Shown here: positions 8,196-14,877 of the stretch, in pieces
Layout: every line of letters begins with the position of its first letter
How positions within the stretch are numbered: position 1 is the first letter of the stretch
Virus record (IMG/VR): IMGVR_UViG_3300017725_001042
Location: 1 to 20,311 of that record
Direction: 5' to 3' (one strand)
Source of the DNA: a virus
Length of the DNA stretch: 20,311 bases
Notes under the pieces: generated by a model
The model's database searches: none
The model's input: the letters and a program-made list of their open reading frames with translations, nothing else
What the model was told of the DNA's origin: nothing
Program-made: the position numbers and the translations under genes

Positions 8196-9546
8196 TAGAA
8201 TTGAAGCAACTATATTAAGTAATCTCTTCTTCAATGAAGATTACACAAGAAAGGTTTTACCTTTCATCAAAGAAGACTACTTTACAAATAGAACTGAAAA
8301 ACTATTGTACGGCGAAATATATAAGTTTGTTGATAAGTACAAAAACAATCCTACTAAAGACGCCATTCTCATAGAACTTAATCAGAGAAAAGATATTAAT
8401 GAAGAAGAACATACTGCCATAAGACATATGGTTGTAGGTTTAAGTGAAGAAGAAGCCGAACCACAATGGTTGTTAGACACAACAGAAAAGTTTTGTAAAG
8501 ACCGTGCCGTTCACAATGCTGTATTATCTGGTATTACTATTCTTGATGGTAAAGATAAGAAACAAACGGCAGAGGCAATACCACATATTCTATCAGAGGC
8601 ATTGGCCGTTTCATTTGACAAGTCAGTAGGTCACGACTATGTTGAAGACGCAGATAAAAGATTTGAATGGTATCATACCAAAGAGAAGAAGTTTCAGTTT
8701 GACCTAAATTATTTCAATAAGATTACTAAAGGTGGTGTTCCAAGTAAAACTTTGAACATTGCTCTTGCCGGCACAGGCGTTGGTAAATCTTTGTTTATGT
8801 GTCATGTAGCTGCTAGTTATTTACTCCAAGGTCTAAATGTATTATATATCACATTAGAGATGGCAGAGGAAAGAATTGCAGAAAGAATAGACGCTAATCT
8901 ATTCAATGTCACTATGGATGACCTACATGATATGCCTAAACAATTGTATGATAACAAAGTTTCTCAATTGAATAAGAAGACAACAGGCAAGTTAATCATC
9001 AAAGAATATCCTACAGCGTCTGCTCATACAGGCCATTTTAAATCTTTGATTAATGAACTTGCCTTAAAGAAATCATTTAAACCAGATGTTATTTTTATTG
9101 ACTATTTAAATATATGTTCATCAAGTAGATTTAAAGGTGGTAATATATCATCTTACTTCTATATCAAGGCGATTGCTGAAGAGTTAAGAGGTCTTGCAGT
9201 AGAACATAATGTACCTATATTTTCTGCCACACAAACAACAAGAACTGGTTTTGTGAGTACAGATATTGGTCTTGAAGATACTTCCGAATCCTTTGGTCTT
9301 CCGGCAACTGCTGACTTTATGTTTGCCTTAATGTCAAACGAAGAACTAGAAGCACTAGGTCAGATGAAAGTAAAACAGTTAAAGAACAGATATAATGACC
9401 CTAGTATCAACAGAGCATTTATTGTTGGTGTTGACAGAGCAAAAATGAGATTGTATGATGTTGAACAAAACACACAAAACATTGTAGATAGTGGTCAAGT
9501 TAAGAAAGAGGACGCTTACGATAAGTTTAGTGATTTTAAGATATGA
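8188..9546 (+). CDS. gp41: Replicative DnaB-like helicase (T4 gp41-like)
   Basis: A 452-residue hexameric helicase that would unwind DNA 5'-3' at the phage fork and load the primase. The N-terminal helical domain (about 1-100) resembles DnaB/gp41. The RecA-like core has Walker A AGTGVGKS (194-201), the strand LYITLEMAEERIAER (219-233) with the catalytic-type glutamate, and Walker B VIFIDYLNI (301-309). A GVDRAKMRLYDVE segment closes the core. The start codon is GTG at 8188, overlapping the stop of the upstream gene; no other start gives a complete N-terminal domain. Its TGA overlaps the ATG of the following oxygenase gene, and the last 100 bases hold a promoter. Confidence 0.93.
   Translation: MNNRIEATILSNLFFNEDYTRKVLPFIKEDYFTNRTEKLLYGEIYKFVDKYKNNPTKDAILIELNQRKDINEEEHTAIRHMVVGLSEEEAEPQWLLDTTEKFCKDRAVHNAVLSGITILDGKDKKQTAEAIPHILSEALAVSFDKSVGHDYVEDADKRFEWYHTKEKKFQFDLNYFNKITKGGVPSKTLNIALAGTGVGKSLFMCHVAASYLLQGLNVLYITLEMAEERIAERIDANLFNVTMDDLHDMPKQLYDNKVSQLNKKTTGKLIIKEYPTASAHTGHFKSLINELALKKSFKPDVIFIDYLNICSSSRFKGGNISSYFYIKAIAEELRGLAVEHNVPIFSATQTTRTGFVSTDIGLEDTSESFGLPATADFMFALMSNEELEALGQMKVKQLKNRYNDPSINRAFIVGVDRAKMRLYDVEQNTQNIVDSGQVKKEDAYDKFSDFKI
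9431..9459 (+). promoter_or_regulatory. sigma70-like promoter for the oxygenase genes, inside gp41
   Basis: TTGACA (9431-9436), 17 bp spacer, TATGAT (9454-9459). It lies in the 3' end of the helicase gene, and the expected start near 9466 is about 77 bases before the 9543 start codon. Confidence 0.45.
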
Positions 9547-10139
9547 GATATTTAGAAATAGATAATTTTTTAGATGAACAACAAAAGAAGGCTGTATGGT
9601 ATGAACTAGAGGCATTTAATAATAAAGACTATCTTGTCAATAGTAATAAAGAAGATTGGACAACTACAACAGATGAGGTTACAGGAGAAAAATTAGCTTC
9701 TTCGTTTAGAATGTTTCCTAATATAGTTTATTCAGATGTAGGTTTTGATGTGTCACCTATATGTAGAGTAAGATATAAATTACATGAAACAGTAAAAGAA
9801 GTTGCAAAAGGTATACCTGATTTTAGAAATTTTGCCTCTTGTGAAAGTTGGTCTACTATTGCACATTACTATGAAGAAGGTGGTTTTTATAAACCTCACA
9901 CAGACAGAGCCATGTTTACAGCACTCTTATGGTTGGCAAAAGACCAATCGAAGTTTGAAGGTGGAGATATAAAATTTGCAGACTTAAATGAAACATCTAA
10001 ATTTGCAGACAATAAGGTGTTGGTCTTTCCATCATTTTTATTACATGAAAGTACAGCAATTAAATTCAAACAACCGGAGACAAAAGGTTTTGGTAAAGTC
10101 ACATTATCTTACTTCTTCACAACTCACTTTGACAAATAA
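9543..10139 (+). CDS. 2-oxoglutarate/Fe(II) oxygenase, prolyl-4-hydroxylase-like
   Basis: A 198-residue double-stranded beta-helix dioxygenase. The iron triad is HTD (His119, Asp121) and His168 in PSFLLHES. Lys185 in GFGKVTLSYFF takes the place of the usual arginine or lysine that binds 2-oxoglutarate. EGGDIKFADL (139-148) and VLVFPSFLLHES are typical of the prolyl-4-hydroxylase branch. Such enzymes couple 2-oxoglutarate and O2 to hydroxylation of a protein, small molecule or base; the substrate here is unknown. Small versions are common in marine T4-like phages. The start ATG overlaps the gp41 stop (ATGA), and its TAA overlaps the next ATG (TAATG), so three genes are translationally linked. 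Confidence 0.88.
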   Translation: MRYLEIDNFLDEQQKKAVWYELEAFNNKDYLVNSNKEDWTTTTDEVTGEKLASSFRMFPNIVYSDVGFDVSPICRVRYKLHETVKEVAKGIPDFRNFASCESWSTIAHYYEEGGFYKPHTDRAMFTALLWLAKDQSKFEGGDIKFADLNETSKFADNKVLVFPSFLLHESTAIKFKQPETKGFGKVTLSYFFTTHFDK

Positions 10140-10408
10140 TGCCTAGAAAAACACAAAAAGTAAGATTTCATAAAGGCGACAAAAGACCAGGAGGAAATGT
10201 CATTAAAAAACTAACATATACCACATCACCAGTAAAAAGAAAATCTAAAATCGTATGGCAAGTACACGAAAAACCTACCGATAATGTAGTTGGTGAATAT
10301 TATTTTGAAGAAGACGCACAACATTTATGTGACTTTCAAAATAAACATCAAGTATGGTTAGTTAATGGTGGTATTCCCAAGTTTCTTCATAATTTTAGGT
10401 TCGTTTAA
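10139..10408 (+). CDS. Small basic protein, unknown function
   Basis: An 89-residue protein with a strongly basic N terminus (MPRKTQKVRFHKGDKRPGG) and a second half rich in aromatic residues (VWQVHEKPTDNVVGEYYFEEDAQHL is its centre, given here only in outline by position 39-63). No known motif is recognised. It is joined on both sides by one-base TAATG overlaps to 2-oxoglutarate oxygenase genes. It is therefore surely co-translated with them and could be an accessory or substrate protein, by inference. The codon use is like its neighbours. Confidence 0.7.
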   Translation: MPRKTQKVRFHKGDKRPGGNVIKKLTYTTSPVKRKSKIVWQVHEKPTDNVVGEYYFEEDAQHLCDFQNKHQVWLVNGGIPKFLHNFRFV

Positions 10409-10986
10409 TGAAAACCCAATGGATATTTCCAACACCAGTATATTATACTATGTTGGATGATGAAGAAGTCCAAACAGAAATCAATAATAAAATTCATAAA
10501 GTTAACTTTGAATATGGACCTAAATCATGGGGTAAAACTCATATGATTACAACCAATTTTCAAGGTGAATTTAATTGTGTGATAGAAGAACTACAATTAA
10601 ACAAACTAAAAAAGGAAATTGGATTTCATTTAAAGCAATTTATAAATGATACTAATTCAAGATTGCCTAAAGATTTTAAGATTACGGAATCTTGGTTTTC
10701 TAAATTTAATAAAGATGATTTTGGTCACATACACAATCATAGTTTATCAGATGTATCTGGTGTCTATTACTATAAAACAAATGGTGAAGATGGCAGTATA
10801 TTCTTTGAGAATCCTAACGACACAGCAAGTTGTTTTGATTTAACAGTACCACAAACAGATAGATTTTATCACAAACCTGAAGTAGGTAAACTTATATTAT
10901 TTCCACCATATTTAAGACATGGTATATTAAAAAATACTACTGATAATGATAGAATTACCATATCTTTTAATCTAAAATACGCTTGA
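10408..10986 (+). CDS. 2-oxoglutarate/Fe(II) oxygenase, 2OG-FeII_Oxy_5/TIGR02466-like
   Basis: A 192-residue protein of a second oxygenase branch. It opens QWIFPTPVYYTML, the usual start of this family (a short segment naming the F-P-T-P-V). It then has HIHNHSLSDVSGVYYY (107-122) with the first metal ligands among His109 and His111, GSIFFENPN (129-137), and LILFPPYLRHGI (162-173) with the distal His171. DRITISFNL (181-189) carries Arg182 for 2-oxoglutarate. The substrate is unknown. It starts on the stop codon of the basic protein (TAATG). The stop is overlapped by a possible -35 box for the next unit. Confidence 0.88.
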   Translation: MKTQWIFPTPVYYTMLDDEEVQTEINNKIHKVNFEYGPKSWGKTHMITTNFQGEFNCVIEELQLNKLKKEIGFHLKQFINDTNSRLPKDFKITESWFSKFNKDDFGHIHNHSLSDVSGVYYYKTNGEDGSIFFENPNDTASCFDLTVPQTDRFYHKPEVGKLILFPPYLRHGILKNTTDNDRITISFNLKYA

Positions 10987-11011
10987 CTTAATACTTAATA
11001 TGATGTAAAAC
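10983..11011 (+). promoter_or_regulatory. Possible sigma70-like promoter before the 11040 gene
   Basis: TTGACT (10983-10988), 17 bp spacer, TAAAAC (11006-11011). The -35 box overlaps the preceding stop codon as at other units here, but the -10 box matches the consensus in only four of six bases. Confidence 0.35.
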
Positions 11012-11017
11012 TCTTCT

Positions 11018-11025
11018 TATAAATA
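11018..11025 (+). promoter_or_regulatory. Possible T4-type late promoter, TATAAATA
   Basis: An exact match to the T4 late promoter octamer. In T4 the start is about six bases past the octamer, here near 11031, which would leave GGAG of the ribosome binding site at the very 5' end of the transcript. That tight spacing lowers confidence. Confidence 0.35.
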
Positions 11026-11039
11026 TATGAGGAGAGCAA

Positions 11040-12305
11040 ATGTTAAACAAGCAACAATCACATCTTATAGAACAAGCTTCTGCTAAGGCAGGAGGTAAAC
11101 TCGAATTCAATATAAAGAAATCGACAAGTAGAATTGTTGTTTACTTTATTAGGGCTTCAAATCGAGCAGACGCTAGACGAAATGTACAGAACCACCTAAA
11201 GGCACAAAAGGTAGTTGTACAAGAGAGAAAGACTAGTCTGTCTAGTGAAAACATTACAGAGTTTACATTAGGTAATTTTACAGTAAGACTTGTTTATAAA
11301 CCTATGTCAGGTGGTATGACAGAGACCACATTAAACTCGACTATTACAGAATTAATACCTTGCATTGCTTTTTTGAATGGTTGTAAAGAGAGAAATCCAG
11401 AGAAACTATATGAAAAGATATTAACATATCCTCAAAAACAAGCTTGTTATCTTGGAAATGACCAAAAAGCAGGTGTAGATTTCATAGAAGATATGCCAAG
11501 GTCTTCCAAGTTTATGGAGAAGATGAAGAACGCAGTTGCTATTACAAAGTTTCTTGAAGATGAAGATAAAAAGAAAAAGATTACAAAGGTATTCTGGACT
11601 TATAGAGCCAAACCTGATGGTGTACCAAAAAATTCACCTGCTGATATAGTTTTATTCTTTGCTGATGGTTCTATTCTCGGGGTGTCCTTGAAGGCTGGTG
11701 GTGAGAGTACAAAAGAACCTCTATTGAACACATATGTAAATAGAGTGTACTACCATTTCGAACCTTCAGGTACGCAGATTAAAAGATTAAAAGAGGACTT
11801 GTATAAAAATACCTATTCTAAAATACCAGGTATTACAAGTAAATCATATGATGAGGGGTCAGAAAGACCAAATACTTTTAATGCATTAGAGGCTTTTGAA
11901 AGAGACAACTTGTCTATGTATGAAAAATACTATGACGCTAACTTGGCTATTATCAGAAACAAATTAATCTATACAATGACCAAAGACTTTGAGACATTTA
12001 AGAAGTATTGTAGAAGTGAGATACTTAAACAAAGTGATGTTCCAGTTATCATAATTAAGGCTGTAAATGACACATACAGAGAGATGAAAGATAGTAATAG
12101 ATTGAATGTATTATTAGCAAAAGCGACAAGTATAGAGGGTATGGTATCTATTTCATCTAAACAAAACTTCGATATTAGAATAAAACGGTATAGTGAAGTG
12201 TTAGGAACCATGAATATGGCAGTCCGGTCTAATAAAGTTGGTGTGGAACACAAATTAGGACAATTTTTCAACTTGGCTGTGAAGTATAATGGTTTAAGTG
12301 GATAA
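11040..12305 (+). CDS. Conserved phage protein with possible PD-(D/E)XK nuclease-like core
   Basis: A 421-residue protein not recognised as a named family. Residues 94-115 hold an ETTLNSTITELIPCIAFLNG helix. Residues about 184-220 hold a strand, then PADIVLFFADG, then SILGVSLKAGG. The D-x(n)-SLK layout (Asp202, Lys218) with a preceding helix carrying Glu95 is like the core of restriction-type PD-(D/E)XK enzymes, where Asp and Lys bind metal. This is a fold guess only. The rest is helical and lysine-rich, without signal peptide or membrane segment. It has a strong ribosome binding site (GAGGAG) and its own promoter candidates, and it stands just before the leader-bearing cluster. Confidence 0.6.
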   Translation: MLNKQQSHLIEQASAKAGGKLEFNIKKSTSRIVVYFIRASNRADARRNVQNHLKAQKVVVQERKTSLSSENITEFTLGNFTVRLVYKPMSGGMTETTLNSTITELIPCIAFLNGCKERNPEKLYEKILTYPQKQACYLGNDQKAGVDFIEDMPRSSKFMEKMKNAVAITKFLEDEDKKKKITKVFWTYRAKPDGVPKNSPADIVLFFADGSILGVSLKAGGESTKEPLLNTYVNRVYYHFEPSGTQIKRLKEDLYKNTYSKIPGITSKSYDEGSERPNTFNALEAFERDNLSMYEKYYDANLAIIRNKLIYTMTKDFETFKKYCRSEILKQSDVPVIIIKAVNDTYREMKDSNRLNVLLAKATSIEGMVSISSKQNFDIRIKRYSEVLGTMNMAVRSNKVGVEHKLGQFFNLAVKYNGLSG

Positions 12306-12308
12306 ATA
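12301..12308 (+). promoter_or_regulatory. Possible late promoter variant, GATAAATA
   Basis: It fits the NATAAATA form proposed for T4-like marine phages and lies about 88 bases before the 12396 start codon, with room for a leader. The octamer also occurs by chance in AT-rich coding sequence (for instance near 16833), so support is weak. Confidence 0.25.
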
Positions 12309-12345
12309 TAATTGTGATTTATTTATGGAATTGATGAAAAAAGGC

Positions 12346-12374
12346 TTGACAATGTTGAATTTTTTTGGTATAAT
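12346..12374 (+). promoter_or_regulatory. Perfect-consensus sigma70 promoter for the 12396-20302 cluster
   Basis: TTGACA (12346-12351), 17 bp spacer, TATAAT (12369-12374), exact in both boxes and in the only true intergenic gap of the right half. The expected start near 12381 leaves the ribosome binding site GAGGAA (12385-12390) five bases ahead of the ATG. No other good promoter was seen downstream, so it may drive the whole cluster. Confidence 0.75.
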
Positions 12375-12395
12375 GGACAAAATTGAGGAAAGAAA

Positions 12396-13610
12396 ATGTT
12401 TAGTTTTAAAGGGTTCCTATCAAGTGGAACAAATACACATCTCGAACACCTAGAAGACGATATAATAAATCGTGGTTCAAAAGGTGGCGAAAACGCAATT
12501 AACTTTTTAAAGTCAACTAGAAATATGTTGGCTGGTTCTGTGGGCGGTAAGCTCAATGTAACCGTTAAGTGGGACGGAGCTCCTGCCATTGTTTGTGGTG
12601 TAAATCCAGAAAACAATAAATTCTTCGTTGGTACTAAATCAGTATTCAATGTCACTCCCAAAATAAATTATACAGTAGCGGACATCAATCGTAACCATTC
12701 AGGCGTAGTTGCAAAAAAACTAAAAGTTTGTTTGAGTGAGTTAAGTAGAGTAGGTATTACCGACATATTACAAGGCGACCTATTGTTTACAGATGATACT
12801 AAATCGGTCACAATAGATGGTGAAAGTATGATTTCTTTTACACCTAATACAATCACATATGCAGTACAAGCTTCTAGTGGTGTTGGTAAAAAGATTGCTC
12901 GTGCTAAAATGGGTATAGTGTTTCATACTCGTTATAGTGGTAAAACAATGGACAAACTAAATGCTAGTTTTGGATCCGTAAAAGGTTCTACATCAAGTAG
13001 AGTTTGGATGGCTTCTGCTCAATATAAAGATACATCTGGTTCAGTAATGTTCAATAAATCTGAACTTGCGGCTTTTGATAATCAAATAAAAATGGCTCAA
13101 GGCTCTTTATCAAAAGCTGCCCCTATACTAAACGAAATGTCAAAGACAAGTCAAGACGCAAACTCGGTTGGTTACAGATTAAAAACTTACTTCAACATGT
13201 ATATTAGAACCACAAAAGGTGGTATGGAAAAAGTTTCAACAATGCAAAAACAATTTGCTGACTACTATGAAAATATGTTGCAAGCAGAAATAGACAGCAG
13301 AAAAACACCAAAAGGTCAAGAGAAATTTATTAAACAGAAAAAAGAGGGTTTGGACTTTATCAAAAGAAATCAACAAGCATTATACTTTGCGATTGCAAGT
13401 CATATCACATTAGCAAATTGTAAAAATACTTTACTACAAAAGATGAACCAGATACAGAGTATCGGTAACTTCATTAGAACATCAACAGGTTATAGAGTGA
13501 CAGCACCAGAGGGTTATGTTGCAGTTGATAGAGTTGCTGGTGCAGTTAAACTGGTTGATAGATTAGAATTTAGTAGAACCAATTTTACATTACCAAAAGG
13601 ATGGAATTAG
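12396..13610 (+). CDS. Conserved phage protein with KWDG (nucleotidyltransferase/ligase-like) motif
   Basis: A 404-residue protein. VTVKWDGAPAIVCG (55-68) has the K-x-D-G form of motif I of ATP-dependent DNA and RNA ligases, where the lysine (Lys58) takes the AMP. Downstream, LQGDLLF (125-131) could match motif III/IIIa and KMGIVFHTRYSG (171-182) motif IV. A clear motif V (K-x-K) is not seen, so ligase activity is unproven. The C-terminal half is helical and lysine-rich. The N terminus MFSFKGFLSSG resembles the amphipathic leaders of the genes that follow but lacks the cleavage-site glutamate. Its TAG overlaps the GTG start of adenylate kinase by one base. Confidence 0.6.
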   Translation: MFSFKGFLSSGTNTHLEHLEDDIINRGSKGGENAINFLKSTRNMLAGSVGGKLNVTVKWDGAPAIVCGVNPENNKFFVGTKSVFNVTPKINYTVADINRNHSGVVAKKLKVCLSELSRVGITDILQGDLLFTDDTKSVTIDGESMISFTPNTITYAVQASSGVGKKIARAKMGIVFHTRYSGKTMDKLNASFGSVKGSTSSRVWMASAQYKDTSGSVMFNKSELAAFDNQIKMAQGSLSKAAPILNEMSKTSQDANSVGYRLKTYFNMYIRTTKGGMEKVSTMQKQFADYYENMLQAEIDSRKTPKGQEKFIKQKKEGLDFIKRNQQALYFAIASHITLANCKNTLLQKMNQIQSIGNFIRTSTGYRVTAPEGYVAVDRVAGAVKLVDRLEFSRTNFTLPKGWN

Positions 13611-14185
13611 TGAAGAGTTTTAAAGATTATATATTCGAAGCGTTAGGTAGAAAACGAATTATAATGATAGGTGGTCCAGGTTCTGGTAAATCTACCTATT
13701 CAGAAATTATATCTAAAGAACTAGAGATACCACATATCTATACTGGTGACATGATGAGAAAGTTGGCAAAGACAGATACACCAGATGGTAAGAAAGTAAA
13801 AGAATTATTAGCGAAAGGTGAATTTGCACCTACACCTATTGTTATCAAAGCAGTAAGTGATAGACTAGAACAACCAGACGCACAAAAAGGTTACATCTTT
13901 GATGGTTTTCCAAGAAGTGTAGAACAAGCAGAGAAGATGAAAACCGCTGATATAAAATATGACTATGTAATTAACCTAGTCGTATCAGAGGAAGAAGTTA
14001 TTAAAAGGTTAACTGCTAGAGGTAGAGCAGATGATAAACCAGAAATTATTAAGAAAAGAATTAAAGTGTATCACGAACTAACTGCTCCATTATTACAACA
14101 TTATAAAGATGAGATAATAAATATTAAAGCAGAGGGTGGCACACCAGAGGGTATAGCAAAAACTATAATTAGTAAGGTAAAATGA
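13610..14185 (+). CDS. adk: Adenylate kinase with probable capsid-targeting leader
   Basis: A 191-residue enzyme that interconverts ATP + AMP and 2 ADP. The P-loop is GGPGSGKST (21-29), the NMP-binding region has YTGDMMR (44-50), DGFPR is at 98-102, and the short zinc-free LID has RLTARGRADD (133-142). GTG at 13610 is preferred to ATG at 13601. AAGGA (13597-13601) is eight bases from the GTG but touches the ATG, and the GTG shares a base with the upstream TAG, like the TAATG joints elsewhere. The start then reads MKSFKDYIFE-ALGRKR. That is eleven residues laid out like the T4 internal protein III leader MKTYQEFIAE-A, with an I-x-E-A site of the gp21 protease type. Packaging into the capsid is inference. 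Confidence 0.9.
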   Translation: MKSFKDYIFEALGRKRIIMIGGPGSGKSTYSEIISKELEIPHIYTGDMMRKLAKTDTPDGKKVKELLAKGEFAPTPIVIKAVSDRLEQPDAQKGYIFDGFPRSVEQAEKMKTADIKYDYVINLVVSEEEVIKRLTARGRADDKPEIIKKRIKVYHELTAPLLQHYKDEIINIKAEGGTPEGIAKTIISKVK

Positions 14186-14877
14186 AAAATTTTGACGACA
14201 TAAGATTTCAAGACCTACAAGAAGGCTTGTACGATAAAAATATATTCAAGGCATTCTTCCTTGCAGGTGGTCCAGGTTCTGGTAAATCATTTGTGACTAA
14301 AGGTGCATTTGGCGGAACAGGATTAAGAGTTATTAATTCAGATAATGCATTTGAAATGTCATTGAAAAAAAATAATCTATCTCTTAAAATGCCTGAAGAT
14401 GAGGCAGAGGCTAGAGATATTATTAGAGACAGAGCAAAGGCTATGACTGGCAATCAAATGGACTTATCAATCAAAGGTAGATTAGGTATGGTCATTGATG
14501 GTACTGGTAGAGATTACGATAAGATTAAATCACAGACGGCACAGTTAAGACAATTAGGTTATGATTGTTATATGATATTTGTCAACACAAGTTTAGATGT
14601 TGCATTAGAAAGAAACGCAAAAAGAGATAGAACTGTACCAGAATATATTACAAGAAAATCATGGTCGGCAGTACAAGCCAATATTGGTAGATTTCAAAAC
14701 CTATATGGTATGTCTAATATGATTATTGTTGACAACAGTAAAAATGAGAAAGAACTTACAACAATTGTTATGAATAAAGTTGATAAGTCAGTTAGAAGAT
14801 TATTAGGTAATAAAATTCAGTCATACACAGCTAAAAGATGGATGGCAACAGAAAGAAAATTAAAGAGAAGAACATGA
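14182..14877 (+). CDS. P-loop kinase, polynucleotide-kinase/zeta-toxin-like
   Basis: A 231-residue P-loop NTPase. Walker A is GGPGSGKS (29-36). GMVIDGTGRDYDKI fits the second strand and substrate region of AAA_33/zeta-type kinases, and a MIFVNTSLDVALERNAKRDR segment resembles the lid arginines of these kinases. It could phosphorylate nucleic acid ends or a nucleotide sugar; the sequence does not decide. The N terminus MKNFDDIRFQDLQE-GLYDK is a short leader ending in an L-x-E-G site like gp21 prohead protease targets. The start overlaps the adk stop (ATGA) with TAAGG upstream, and its own TGA overlaps the next gene. Confidence 0.75.
   Translation: MKNFDDIRFQDLQEGLYDKNIFKAFFLAGGPGSGKSFVTKGAFGGTGLRVINSDNAFEMSLKKNNLSLKMPEDEAEARDIIRDRAKAMTGNQMDLSIKGRLGMVIDGTGRDYDKIKSQTAQLRQLGYDCYMIFVNTSLDVALERNAKRDRTVPEYITRKSWSAVQANIGRFQNLYGMSNMIIVDNSKNEKELTTIVMNKVDKSVRRLLGNKIQSYTAKRWMATERKLKRRT

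Noticed and set aside
13601-13609. ATG at 13601 as the adenylate kinase start
   Set aside because: The ribosome binding site directly touches this ATG; the GTG at 13610 has proper spacing and gives the conserved leader form.
14838-14873. ATG at 14838 as the start of the nucleotidyltransferase fusion
   Set aside because: It would overlap the previous gene by 40 bases and add only a lysine-rich shadow peptide; the ATGA overlap at 14874 fits the local style.
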